A stretch of DNA of 51,714 nucleotides, from contig CANFVU010000007.1 of assembly GCA_947450545.1 (NCBI GenBank), positions 1 to 51,714 of the forward strand, written 5' to 3'. The position numbers were made by a program, and so were the translations under genes. This stretch comes from Actinomycetota bacterium. Its GTDB lineage: Bacteria; Actinomycetota; Actinomycetes; Nanopelagicales; Nanopelagicaceae. The notes beneath the pieces were generated by a model. That model worked only from the letters and a program-made list of their open reading frames with translations. It had not been told where the DNA came from and ran no database searches. Below are positions 15,047-22,681 of the stretch, piece by piece; within the stretch, counting starts at the first letter, position 1, and each line of letters opens with the position of its first letter.

Positions 15047-17515
15047 GTGTCACGTTCTCCACTGATCCTTTCAAATATCTCCAAGAGCTTCGCTGGTGTT
15101 GCTGCTCTGCGCGATGTATCCCTGGAAGTGAAAGAAGGAGAAATCCACGCCCTCCTCGGAGAGAATGGCGCAGGCAAGTCCACGCTGATGAATATTGCTT
15201 CTGGAACTCTTCAACCAGATAGCGGAACAATTGAAATTAATGGCGAGAAGATTGATGTTCTCTCCCCTCACCTTGCAACATCTCACGGCTTAGCGATTGT
15301 TCACCAACATCCAGCCGTCCTCCCAGATCTCTCTATTGAAGAGAACATTCGAATTTCTGTACCAGAAGAGTTCTTACTCTCTGAAGGCAGCCCTGCTGCA
15401 ACTATGCGCAAAATTCTTGATGACTTTGGTTTTACAGTTTCGATTAAAGATCGCGTAGAAAATCTCACCATTGCTCAACAACATCTTCTCGATCTTGCTA
15501 AAGCATTCGCAGTTAATCCAAAAGTTTTGATTCTCGATGAGCCAACAGCTCCACTTGGACAAGAATCCGTTGAAATTCTCTTTGATCGCGTTAAGAAAAT
15601 TGCTCAATCTGGCACTTCAGTTGTTTACATCACCCACCGCTTAGCTGAAGTTCGGGAACTTGCAAACCGCGTAACAGTTCTTCGCGATGGCAAGTGGCGC
15701 GGCGTGAAAGCAATCGCAGATATTTCAGATGACGAGATCATGACAATGATCGTGGGCCGCGAACTTGAATCAACATTCCCACCTAAGCACGGCAGCAAGA
15801 GCAGCGACAAGCAGTTCTTCAAAGTCTCAGATATTTCTGGTGGCGAGTTCCAAAACGTCTCTCTCACTGCAAATAAAGGTGAAATCGTAGGTATTGCAGG
15901 TGTTGTGGGTAATGGCCAGAGCCAACTTCTTCGCGCGATCGCAGGCTTAGATAAATTCTCCGGAACGATTGAAATTAATGGCGAGCCAATTACCGGCAAG
16001 CAACTCCTAAACAAAGCTGCATATATGCCATCAGATCGCCACGGCGAAGGTTTAATGATGACGCTCTCAGTTCGCGAAAACGCAGCCGTGAATGCGCTCA
16101 ATAAATTAACAAGTGGAATCTTTGTAAGCCGCAAGAAAGAGACTGATGTAGTTCATTCATCGCTCACTGCTCTTGAAGTAAAAGCTCCATCAATGGATGC
16201 AGATGTTTCATCTCTCTCTGGCGGTAACCAGCAAAAGATTGTTATGTCTCGCTCATTGCTTGCTGATCCAGTTTTGATTATTGCCGATGAACCAACCCAA
16301 GGAGTTGACGTTGGTGCTCGTGCTGAAATTTATAAGATCTTGCGCGAAGTTGCTGAAAATGGAATTCCCGTCATCGTTAACTCTTCTGACTCAAAGGAAC
16401 TTGAAGGACTCTGCGATCGCGTCTACGTCATGTCTCGCGGCCACATCGTCGAGACTCTTGAAGGCGAAAACATCACTGAGACGAAGATGGTGGCAGCGGC
16501 AATTAGCTCCACCAAGCTCAAGAAAGAAGATGGTCCATCGGTTTCCGAGAAAACACTTCGTCGTCGCAAGATTCTTCGCTCGGATGGACTCCCACCAACC
16601 GTTCTACTTGGCATGATCGGTCTCCTTGCGATGTTTATTTACTCCAAGAACCACCTCTACTTCGGTTCGTACAACATCAATGCTGTTCTTGGGCTTGGTA
16701 CAGGTCTTGGATTTATCGCTCTTGGTCAGACAATCGTTTTGATGACGGGAGGCATCGACTTATCTGTCGGCCCCGCATCTGGTGTGCTCTTATGCGTCGG
16801 CTCATTCTTTATTAACGATGGTAAATCGGCGCCGATCATCATTATCGGTTTCGTGCTCATGATTATCGTTGCGATTCTCATCGGAATCGTGAACGGTTCT
16901 CTCATCAGATTCGCTCATTTCACGCCTGTAGCAGGCACTTTGACGGTCTATATCGCGCTTATCGGTATTGGTTTCTTGCTCCGTCCAGCACCTGGCGGAT
17001 ATTTCAATGCGACTATCACCGACCTCTTGCTCGCAAAGATTGGTCCAATTCCTTACACATTCATTATTTTGGCTGGCGCAGCAGTGGTCTTCGAGCTACT
17101 TCTTCGTCGCACTAACTGGGGTGTTCGCCTTCGCGCTTCTGGTTCCAATGAAGAGTCAGCTCGTCGCTTGGGTATCAACATCAATCGCACCATCATCGGC
17201 GCATATATTGCCTCGGCACTTTTTGCGGCTGCTGGCGCAGTCATCATCATGGGGCTTATTGGTCTTGGTGACCCTGCACAAGGCACCACATACACTCTTC
17301 AATCTGTGACCGCTGTAGTTCTCGGCGGTACATCGCTACTTGGTGGACGCGGTTCATTTATTGGAAGCTTGCTCGGTTCAGTCTTGATGGTTCAAGTATT
17401 GAATGCTTGCGTATTCCTCAACCTTTCACAGACATGGCAATACCTCTTCCAAGGATTGCTCATCGTCTTTGCTGCAATTTCATATTCACTAACACGATCA
17501 GGAGGAAAGAAATGA
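15047..17515 (+). CDS. Fused ABC importer subunit: tandem RbsA-type ATPases plus RbsC-type permease
   Basis: This 822-residue fusion joins two ATPase domains and one permease. ATPase 1 (about 1-235) has Walker A GENGAGKST near residue 38, an atypical signature (LTIAQQHLLDLAKAF) and Walker B LILDEPTAP. ATPase 2 (about 250-490) has the degenerate P-loop GVVGNGQSQ usual for RbsA, a good LSGGNQQK signature and IIADEPTQGVD. From about residue 515 a ribose-family permease follows with GGIDLSVGPAS and GGTSLLGGRG. GTG 15047 is preferred to GTG 15038 because AAGGTG is then correctly spaced. ATPase and permease are normally separate genes. It should energise and partly form the channel with the permease at 12734. 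The following ADH overlaps it by 4 bp. Confidence 0.9.
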   Translation: MSRSPLILSNISKSFAGVAALRDVSLEVKEGEIHALLGENGAGKSTLMNIASGTLQPDSGTIEINGEKIDVLSPHLATSHGLAIVHQHPAVLPDLSIEENIRISVPEEFLLSEGSPAATMRKILDDFGFTVSIKDRVENLTIAQQHLLDLAKAFAVNPKVLILDEPTAPLGQESVEILFDRVKKIAQSGTSVVYITHRLAEVRELANRVTVLRDGKWRGVKAIADISDDEIMTMIVGRELESTFPPKHGSKSSDKQFFKVSDISGGEFQNVSLTANKGEIVGIAGVVGNGQSQLLRAIAGLDKFSGTIEINGEPITGKQLLNKAAYMPSDRHGEGLMMTLSVRENAAVNALNKLTSGIFVSRKKETDVVHSSLTALEVKAPSMDADVSSLSGGNQQKIVMSRSLLADPVLIIADEPTQGVDVGARAEIYKILREVAENGIPVIVNSSDSKELEGLCDRVYVMSRGHIVETLEGENITETKMVAAAISSTKLKKEDGPSVSEKTLRRRKILRSDGLPPTVLLGMIGLLAMFIYSKNHLYFGSYNINAVLGLGTGLGFIALGQTIVLMTGGIDLSVGPASGVLLCVGSFFINDGKSAPIIIIGFVLMIIVAILIGIVNGSLIRFAHFTPVAGTLTVYIALIGIGFLLRPAPGGYFNATITDLLLAKIGPIPYTFIILAGAAVVFELLLRRTNWGVRLRASGSNEESARRLGININRTIIGAYIASALFAAAGAVIIMGLIGLGDPAQGTTYTLQSVTAVVLGGTSLLGGRGSFIGSLLGSVLMVQVLNACVFLNLSQTWQYLFQGLLIVFAAISYSLTRSGGKK

Positions 17516-18576
17516 AGGCTGCTCGCTTCCACGGACAGAAAGATATTCGCGTAGAAGAAGTTGCGCGACCAGGGGCGCCTCGTCCAGATGAAGTTGTTGT
17601 AGAACCGCTCTATTGCGGAATCTGCGGAACCGATCTTCACGAATATATGGTTGGTGCAATCGTTACACCAACAAAACCTCACCCACTCACAGGCGTTACT
17701 AACCCACAAATTTTGGGTCACGAATTTTCTGCACGCATCATCGAAATCGGCGCTGATGTCACCACAGTAAAAGTTGGAGATCGCGTTGCAATCATGCCTG
17801 CGATTGTGTGTGGCAAGTGCGATCCATGTCGCACAGGTCGCGGACATCTCTGCGAACTCTTTGCTTGCACAGGTCTCAGCGCAGAAACTGGTGGACTTGG
17901 TGAGATTGCAACACTCAAGGAGTACCAAGTTGCAAAACTTCCTGATTCAATCTCAGATATTGCTGGCGCAGTCGTAGAACCAGCGGCTGTGGCTGCTTAT
18001 GGCGTCGATCGATTGAATATGAAGGGCGGCGATGTCGTTCTCGTCACCGGCGCTGGCCCAATCGGAGCGCTCAGTGCTTTGTATGCAAGTGCAATTGGTG
18101 CATCACAAGTAATTATCTCTGAACCAAATCCATACCGCGCAGCATTTGCAAAGACTCTTAATCTGGGTCCAGTTATCGATCCAACAAAGCAGAATTTGCA
18201 TGATGAAATCATGAAAGCAACAGATGGCCACGGCATCGATGTTGCAGTTGAAGCATCTGGCTCAACACCGGGCCTCACAGCATGTATTGATGAGACTCGC
18301 CGTAGCGGGCGTATTGTTCAAACTGGTCTTCACACAAAGCCAGCAACAATCGATGCGATGAAGCTCTCTGAAAAAGATATTTCACTTATTGGATCATGGT
18401 GCTACTTGATCACAGATTGGCCACGCATTATTCGTTTGGCCGCTGCTGGTAAGTACCCAATCGAGAAAGTTGTCACAGCAACAATCGATATCGATGATGT
18501 TGTGTCAAAGGGATTTGAAGTTCTTACAGATCCAAATGGAAACCAGATGAAAGTCCTGGTTAAAGTTAAAAAGTAA
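17512..18576 (+). CDS. Zinc-type alcohol dehydrogenase, (R,R)-butanediol dehydrogenase-like (MDR)
   Basis: This 354-residue medium-chain dehydrogenase has catalytic zinc ligands in CGICGTDLHEY and GHEF, and a structural-zinc lobe (CGKCDPCRTGRGHLC). The cofactor motif is GAGPIGAL. ATG 17512 follows GGAGGAAAGA and overlaps the transporter stop by 4 bp (ATGA); an in-frame extension upstream only overlaps the fusion gene. Relatives oxidise 2,3-butanediol, sorbitol or threonine. Coupling to the importer suggests that it performs the first oxidation of the imported compound. It is the third MDR enzyme in the block. A strong bidirectional terminator follows. Confidence 0.88.
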   Translation: MKAARFHGQKDIRVEEVARPGAPRPDEVVVEPLYCGICGTDLHEYMVGAIVTPTKPHPLTGVTNPQILGHEFSARIIEIGADVTTVKVGDRVAIMPAIVCGKCDPCRTGRGHLCELFACTGLSAETGGLGEIATLKEYQVAKLPDSISDIAGAVVEPAAVAAYGVDRLNMKGGDVVLVTGAGPIGALSALYASAIGASQVIISEPNPYRAAFAKTLNLGPVIDPTKQNLHDEIMKATDGHGIDVAVEASGSTPGLTACIDETRRSGRIVQTGLHTKPATIDAMKLSEKDISLIGSWCYLITDWPRIIRLAAAGKYPIEKVVTATIDIDDVVSKGFEVLTDPNGNQMKVLVKVKK

Positions 18577-18592
18577 TTTAGCTAGTAAGAAT

Positions 18593-18628
18593 AAAACCCC
18601 CGCTCTCAATGACGAGAGCGGGGGTTTT
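18593..18628. terminator. Bidirectional rho-independent terminator
   Basis: AAAACCCCCGCTCTC (18593-18607) pairs perfectly with GAGAGCGGGGGTTTT (18614-18628) around the loop AATGAC. The GC-rich core is flanked by A-runs and T-runs, so it can stop transcription both from the ADH gene and from the convergent VOC gene. Confidence 0.95.
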
Positions 18629-18640
18629 TAATCTCTTCGA

Positions 18641-19180
18641 TTATTTATTGAAGAGTGGTTTGAATGAGCTAAGTGGTGGACGGTTCTTCAGATATTCCGC
18701 CACAGCAGCTTCGCGCTCTTCCTTCTTGTAGTAATCCCATTGGATCAATTCAAGTGCGAGTCCATCTGGATCGCTGAAGTAGCACCAACGCCAACCAGCA
18801 AGTGGACCTTCATCGACAACGTTGACATCGCTATTGAAGACAACGCCATGAGATTCCAGTTCTTTCTTCGTTGCATAAATATCATCAACTTCGAAACAGA
18901 CGTGAGCTGCGCCAAGATGGTTATTCGCCACTGGCTTGCCTGTTGTGTCTGCGCGAGGTGAGTATTCGATCAATTCGAAAGTGGTTGTGTCATCTACCCA
19001 AAGGGAGACTTGGCGAAGCTTGGCATTCGGGACGCCGACGCCCTTGGATAGTTCAGGCCCCTCAAACCAACCCGTTGGTTCGTTTTGGAATTGGAAGCCC
19101 ATAATGTCGTGGTAAAAATAGATGGAACGGTCCAAGTCGCTGCAAATAAGCCCGACATGGTGCACGTAATTCATCTTCAT
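18641..19180 (-). CDS. VOC-family (glyoxalase/bleomycin-resistance/dioxygenase fold) protein
   Basis: This 179-residue protein has two VOC modules. Candidate metal ligands are His in YVHHVGLICSD near residue 7, Glu in FELIEYSPR near 73, His in AAHVCFEVDD and Glu in LALELIQWD. ATG 19180 is chosen because AAGGAGGAG precedes it by 6 bases; an upstream in-frame start lacks a site. The long C-terminal tail (EREAAVAEYLKNRPP) extends past the fold. It is transcribed divergently from the XRE-cupin regulator across a palindromic site, suggesting common control. Reaction not determinable; epimerase, lyase or dioxygenase are all known in the family. Confidence 0.86.
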   Translation of the reverse strand: MKMNYVHHVGLICSDLDRSIYFYHDIMGFQFQNEPTGWFEGPELSKGVGVPNAKLRQVSLWVDDTTTFELIEYSPRADTTGKPVANNHLGAAHVCFEVDDIYATKKELESHGVVFNSDVNVVDEGPLAGWRWCYFSDPDGLALELIQWDYYKKEEREAAVAEYLKNRPPLSSFKPLFNK

Positions 19181-19228
19181 AGATCTCCTCCTTGAGCCTA
19201 TTAGGTAGGCCAAACGATACGCCTCTGT

Positions 19229-19253
19229 TTTAGGGGTGTACAGTCCCCCTAAA
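19229..19253. promoter_or_regulatory. Perfect 8-bp inverted repeat in a divergent promoter region
   Basis: TTTAGGGG and CCCCTAAA are separated by nine bases (TGTACAGTC), midway between the divergent VOC and XRE-cupin genes. On the minus strand TGTACA could serve as a -35, with TATCGT (19213-19218) as a -10 for the VOC gene, so a protein bound here would block it. Autoregulation by the adjacent XRE-cupin regulator is the simplest reading. Confidence 0.6.
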
Positions 19254-19297
19254 CACTGGCATACTTACCCATCGGTATTAATAAGCGAGGAGACGCC

Positions 19298-19951
19298 GTG
19301 TTTGACCCAATGGAGAACCTAGGCCCACGCCTAAAGACCATTCGTCTTGCCAGCGAAAAATCCCTTCGCGAAGTGGCTCGCAGACTCGATGTCTCGCCAT
19401 CTTTTCTTTCACAAATTGAAAACGGAAAATCCCAACCATCTGTTGCAACGTTGTACGCACTTGCCAGATTGCTTGGCGTACCTGTTGATACTCTTTTTGC
19501 TCCCACTTTTGATGGCGCTGCACCACTCACTCCCGTAGATGAAGAGATAATTAATCGTTCTTTGATTCAACACCCAACAGATGCATGGGATGAAGGTGGT
19601 GCCCGCGTATCGCTGATAAACCCACAAAATCGCAGTGTTTTAACGATGGATACAGGTGTTCGTTGGGAACGTTTAGCTGCGACTCATGAAGCAGATATCA
19701 ACTTTATGGAGATCATCTACGAGCCAGGTGCGGGTTCAAATGCCAATGGCGAATTGATTCAACATGATGGTTATGAATATGGCTACGCACTTGATGGAGA
19801 AATCGAAGTCACCATTGGCGATAGCGTTCTCAATCTTTCAAAGAATCAATCGATCGGTTTTGACTCCTCCATCCCTCACCGCTTCAGAAACACTGGCACT
19901 GTGACCTTCCGTGGCATCTGGTTTGTCCATGGCTGCCACCCAGCTAAGTAA
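19298..19951 (+). CDS. XRE-family transcriptional regulator with cupin sensor domain
   Basis: This 217-residue protein has an N-terminal helix-turn-helix (about residues 9-65, with SPSFLSQIENGKSQPS). A C-terminal cupin domain covers about 130-210 (YGYALDGEIEVTIGD and SIPHRFRNTG). Such regulators usually sense a small ligand in the cupin barrel and control nearby catabolic genes. The GTG start is preceded by GAGGAG; an ATG four codons later is an alternative. It stands between the divergent VOC gene and the M24/EboE-like operon and may control both. Effector unknown. Confidence 0.9.
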   Translation: MFDPMENLGPRLKTIRLASEKSLREVARRLDVSPSFLSQIENGKSQPSVATLYALARLLGVPVDTLFAPTFDGAAPLTPVDEEIINRSLIQHPTDAWDEGGARVSLINPQNRSVLTMDTGVRWERLAATHEADINFMEIIYEPGAGSNANGELIQHDGYEYGYALDGEIEVTIGDSVLNLSKNQSIGFDSSIPHRFRNTGTVTFRGIWFVHGCHPAK

Positions 19952-19969
19952 CCCTTTCGCTTAAAACCC

Positions 19970-19998
19970 TTGACTTACGCTCAACGCTCCTGTTAACT
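19970..19998 (+). promoter_or_regulatory. Candidate promoter of the M24/EboE-like operon
   Basis: TTGACT (19970-19975) and TTAACT (19993-19998) are spaced by 17 bases, about 56 bases before the M24 start. The leader that follows contains a short CCGCA/TGCGG hairpin. The -35 is good and the -10 only moderate. Confidence 0.45.
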
Positions 19999-20053
19999 AG
20001 TAGCGAACACTCCGCACGAATCATGCGGGGCTTTGTACACAAAGGAGCGTGCG

Positions 20054-21436
20054 GTGGCTATTCCAACATTTGGTTTTAATGGGGTCGACTGGGAAGAGCG
20101 CGTTGATTTCGATCGATTGCGCAATGAACGTCTCAATCGCCTAAAAGCCACTCTTGAAGCATCCGATCTCGGTGCAGTACTTACTTTTGATTTCCACAAT
20201 ATTCGATACATGACATCGACACATATCGGAACATGGGCAATGGATAAGTTGATTCGCTTCTCCATCCTTCCACGTGGCGGTGAGCCAGTTCTTTGGGATT
20301 TTGGTTCAGCTGCAAAGCACCACACACTTCAAAATACATGGCTTGATCGCGCACATGCCGAAGCAAGTGCAAGTGGTCGCGAACCACATCACGATGCAAA
20401 ACCAATCGTTGGATCTCGCGCAGGTATCTCAACACTTCGTGGTGCAATTAGTCCTAACGCAGGTCAAGCTGAAAAAGTTGCTGACAAAATTTATGAAATT
20501 CTTAAAATTTACGGTTTAGATAAAGCACCTCTTGGTGTCGACATCATTGAGCCACCAGTTCTCTTCGCTCTTCAAAAGAAAGGCATCACAGTTGTTGATG
20601 GCCAACAAGTATTTCTAGAAGCACGTCGCATCAAGACAAAGGATGAAATCACTCTTCTTACATCAGCCGCAACAATGGTTGATGCTGCTTACGACCGCCT
20701 TTATGAATTCCTTCGTCCAGGTGTTCGCGAAAATGAAGCTGTCGGACTTGTAGCTAATTCTTTGTACAGCATGGGATCTGAACACGTTGAAGGTGTGAAC
20801 GCTATTTCTGGCGAGCGCTGCTCCCCGCATCCACACGTATTTAGCGATCGCATCTTGCGCCCTGGAGATCCAGCATTCTTCGATATCTTGCACAGCTTCA
20901 ACGGATATCGCACGTGTTACTACCGTACATTCGCTATTGGAAGCGCATCACCTGCACAACGCGATGCATACAAGATTTGCCGCGAATACATGGACAAGGC
21001 AATTGCACTTGTTAAGCCGGGTGCTACTACTGCTGATATTTGTGCAGTATGGCCTGCAGCTGAAGAGTTCGGTTTTGCCAATGAAGAAGCTGCTTTCGCT
21101 CTTCAATACGGCCACGGAGTCGGGCTATCCATCTGGGAACGCCCAATCTTTAGCCGCATGATTTCATTTGATCATCCTGAAACGCTTGAAGAAGGAATGG
21201 TTTTTGCGCTCGAAACATACTGGCCTGCGAAGGACGGTTGGGGAGCAGCTCGTATTGAAGAAGAAGTTGTTGTTACTGCAACAGGCTGCGAAGTTATTAC
21301 TAAGTTCCCTGCTGAAGAACTTCTCGTTGCTGGTCAGCGTTATTTCACAACCGGCGGATTCCTCAACACGACTCGTGATTCACAATCTCATTTCAACACC
21401 GATACTTTCAATCACATCGGTAACGGTGGTAAGTAG
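20054..21436 (+). CDS. M24 (creatinase/aminopeptidase P fold) family hydrolase with altered metal site
   Basis: This 460-residue protein has a creatinase-type N-terminal domain and a C-terminal pita-bread domain (about 210-445). Of the five usual M24 metal ligands, Asp277 (FFDILHS), His354 (YGHGVGLS), Glu387 (FALETYW) and Glu402 (RIEEEVVV) are present. The second Asp position, 11 residues after Asp277, is Cys288. The GTG at 20054 is chosen because AAAGGAGCG precedes it; an upstream TTG would overlap that site. Family members include prolidases, creatinase, ectoine hydrolase and DMSP lyase DddP, so peptidase activity should not be assumed. Its stop overlaps the EboE-like start by one base (TAGTG), implying a joint function. 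Confidence 0.85.
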   Translation: MAIPTFGFNGVDWEERVDFDRLRNERLNRLKATLEASDLGAVLTFDFHNIRYMTSTHIGTWAMDKLIRFSILPRGGEPVLWDFGSAAKHHTLQNTWLDRAHAEASASGREPHHDAKPIVGSRAGISTLRGAISPNAGQAEKVADKIYEILKIYGLDKAPLGVDIIEPPVLFALQKKGITVVDGQQVFLEARRIKTKDEITLLTSAATMVDAAYDRLYEFLRPGVRENEAVGLVANSLYSMGSEHVEGVNAISGERCSPHPHVFSDRILRPGDPAFFDILHSFNGYRTCYYRTFAIGSASPAQRDAYKICREYMDKAIALVKPGATTADICAVWPAAEEFGFANEEAAFALQYGHGVGLSIWERPIFSRMISFDHPETLEEGMVFALETYWPAKDGWGAARIEEEVVVTATGCEVITKFPAEELLVAGQRYFTTGGFLNTTRDSQSHFNTDTFNHIGNGGK

Positions 21437-22653
21437 TGGATCTCGGAAATGGTTACGGACATTTAACGTACTCAACTCTTGTTCACCCGGGGGATACCTG
21501 GGCAGATATGAAGAATTCTCTTCAGACATATTTGCCTGGAGTGAAAGCAAAGATCTCACCAGATAAGCCAATGGGCGTTTCGCTTCGCCTCTCTGGTTCA
21601 TCTGTAGAAACCTTGCTTGCAAATCCTGCAGAGCGCACATGGCTCAAAGAATTTCTCATCAAAGAGAATTTATATGTCTTTACTGTTAACGCATTTCCTT
21701 ATGGACCATTTAAGAATCAAATTGTAAAAGCCGAAGTGTACGAACCTGATTGGACAACTGAACAACGCACGAAGTACACAATGAATATTGCTGACATTCT
21801 TGCTGAAGTTACAGGCAAAGATGTTGAGCCAACCATTCAGACTGCTCCTCTTGCTTTCCGTCCAAAAGTGACAACAGCTGCGTATGAAGATTCCTTTAAT
21901 CAAAATATTTATCGCGTTATCGCCCACTTGATGAATCTTGAAATTCGCACAGGGCGTCGCGTGAAGCTCGCTGTCGAACCAGAACCATTCTGTTTCCTCG
22001 AGACTATCCCGGAGACTGTCGATTGGTTCAACAACAAGATTTACACCTTTGAAGCTGCATTAGCGATCTCCAAGATCTCTGGACAGCCACTTAGTGAATG
22101 TTTCGGCGCGACCCGTCGCTACCTTGGTGTTGTCCTTGATATCTGCCATCAGAGCGTTGAATTTGAAAATATCGCCGATGATATTCATGCGCTCAACAAC
22201 TCATGTATTCCAATCTTCAAGCTTCAAGAAGCTGCAGCACTTCAGGTCGGAGTCGTTACCCCTGAAATCGTTGCAGAGCTCAAGAAGTACACAGGGACGA
22301 TCTACTTGAGCCAGACAACACAGCTCAAAGATGGTGTGCTGAAGCGCTACTTGAATCTCGAAGAGGCGATTGAGGAATATGAACAAGATCCTTCAGGAAC
22401 GCGTGAGTGGCGTACCCACTTCCACGTACCTGTCTTCTTGAAGGATCTTGGACCGTTCCAAACAACTCGTGGCGGTATCGATGCAGCTCTCAAAGAGCAT
22501 GCGAAGAATCCACTCTCGAATCACTTAGAGATTGAGACCTACACGTGGGATGTATTGCCAGATCACCTCAAAACTGGCGACATTTCAGAGTATGTCATTC
22601 GTGAACTTGAATACGTTCGCGATGAACTCGGCCGCCAGATTGAAGCTCTTTAA
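21436..22653 (+). CDS. EboE-like protein (xylose-isomerase-type TIM barrel)
   Basis: This 405-residue protein resembles EboE of the ebo/edb cluster. The likeness rests on an N-terminal GHLTYSTLVHPGDTWADM, then LYVFTVNAFPYGPF, YEPDWTTEQR and VEPEPFCFLET. The middle carries DICHQSVEFE and later HFHVPVF, possible metal or substrate residues of the barrel. In other organisms EboE is found with eboA-D and eboF and is linked to trafficking of membrane-associated metabolites; its biochemical role is unsettled. None of those partners is in the window. Here the gene is coupled by one base to the M24 hydrolase, so a catabolic role (isomerase or lyase) is worth considering. The start is GTG. Confidence 0.78.
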   Translation: MDLGNGYGHLTYSTLVHPGDTWADMKNSLQTYLPGVKAKISPDKPMGVSLRLSGSSVETLLANPAERTWLKEFLIKENLYVFTVNAFPYGPFKNQIVKAEVYEPDWTTEQRTKYTMNIADILAEVTGKDVEPTIQTAPLAFRPKVTTAAYEDSFNQNIYRVIAHLMNLEIRTGRRVKLAVEPEPFCFLETIPETVDWFNNKIYTFEAALAISKISGQPLSECFGATRRYLGVVLDICHQSVEFENIADDIHALNNSCIPIFKLQEAAALQVGVVTPEIVAELKKYTGTIYLSQTTQLKDGVLKRYLNLEEAIEEYEQDPSGTREWRTHFHVPVFLKDLGPFQTTRGGIDAALKEHAKNPLSNHLEIETYTWDVLPDHLKTGDISEYVIRELEYVRDELGRQIEAL

Positions 22654-22658
22654 ATTTT

Positions 22659-22681
22659 AAGTAACTTTTAAAAAGTTACTT
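22659..22681. terminator. AT-rich inverted repeat between convergent genes
   Basis: AAGTAACTTTT and AAAAGTTACTT are perfect inverted repeats around a single A, so the hairpin would open several central pairs as a loop. It begins 5 bases after the EboE-like stop and includes the last codons of the amidohydrolase gene. A weak bidirectional terminator is likely. Confidence 0.5.

Noticed and set aside
17407-17511. Longer N-terminus for the ADH at 17512
   Set aside because: It lies entirely inside the transporter fusion gene. GGAGGAAAGA and the family-like start at 17512 are decisive.
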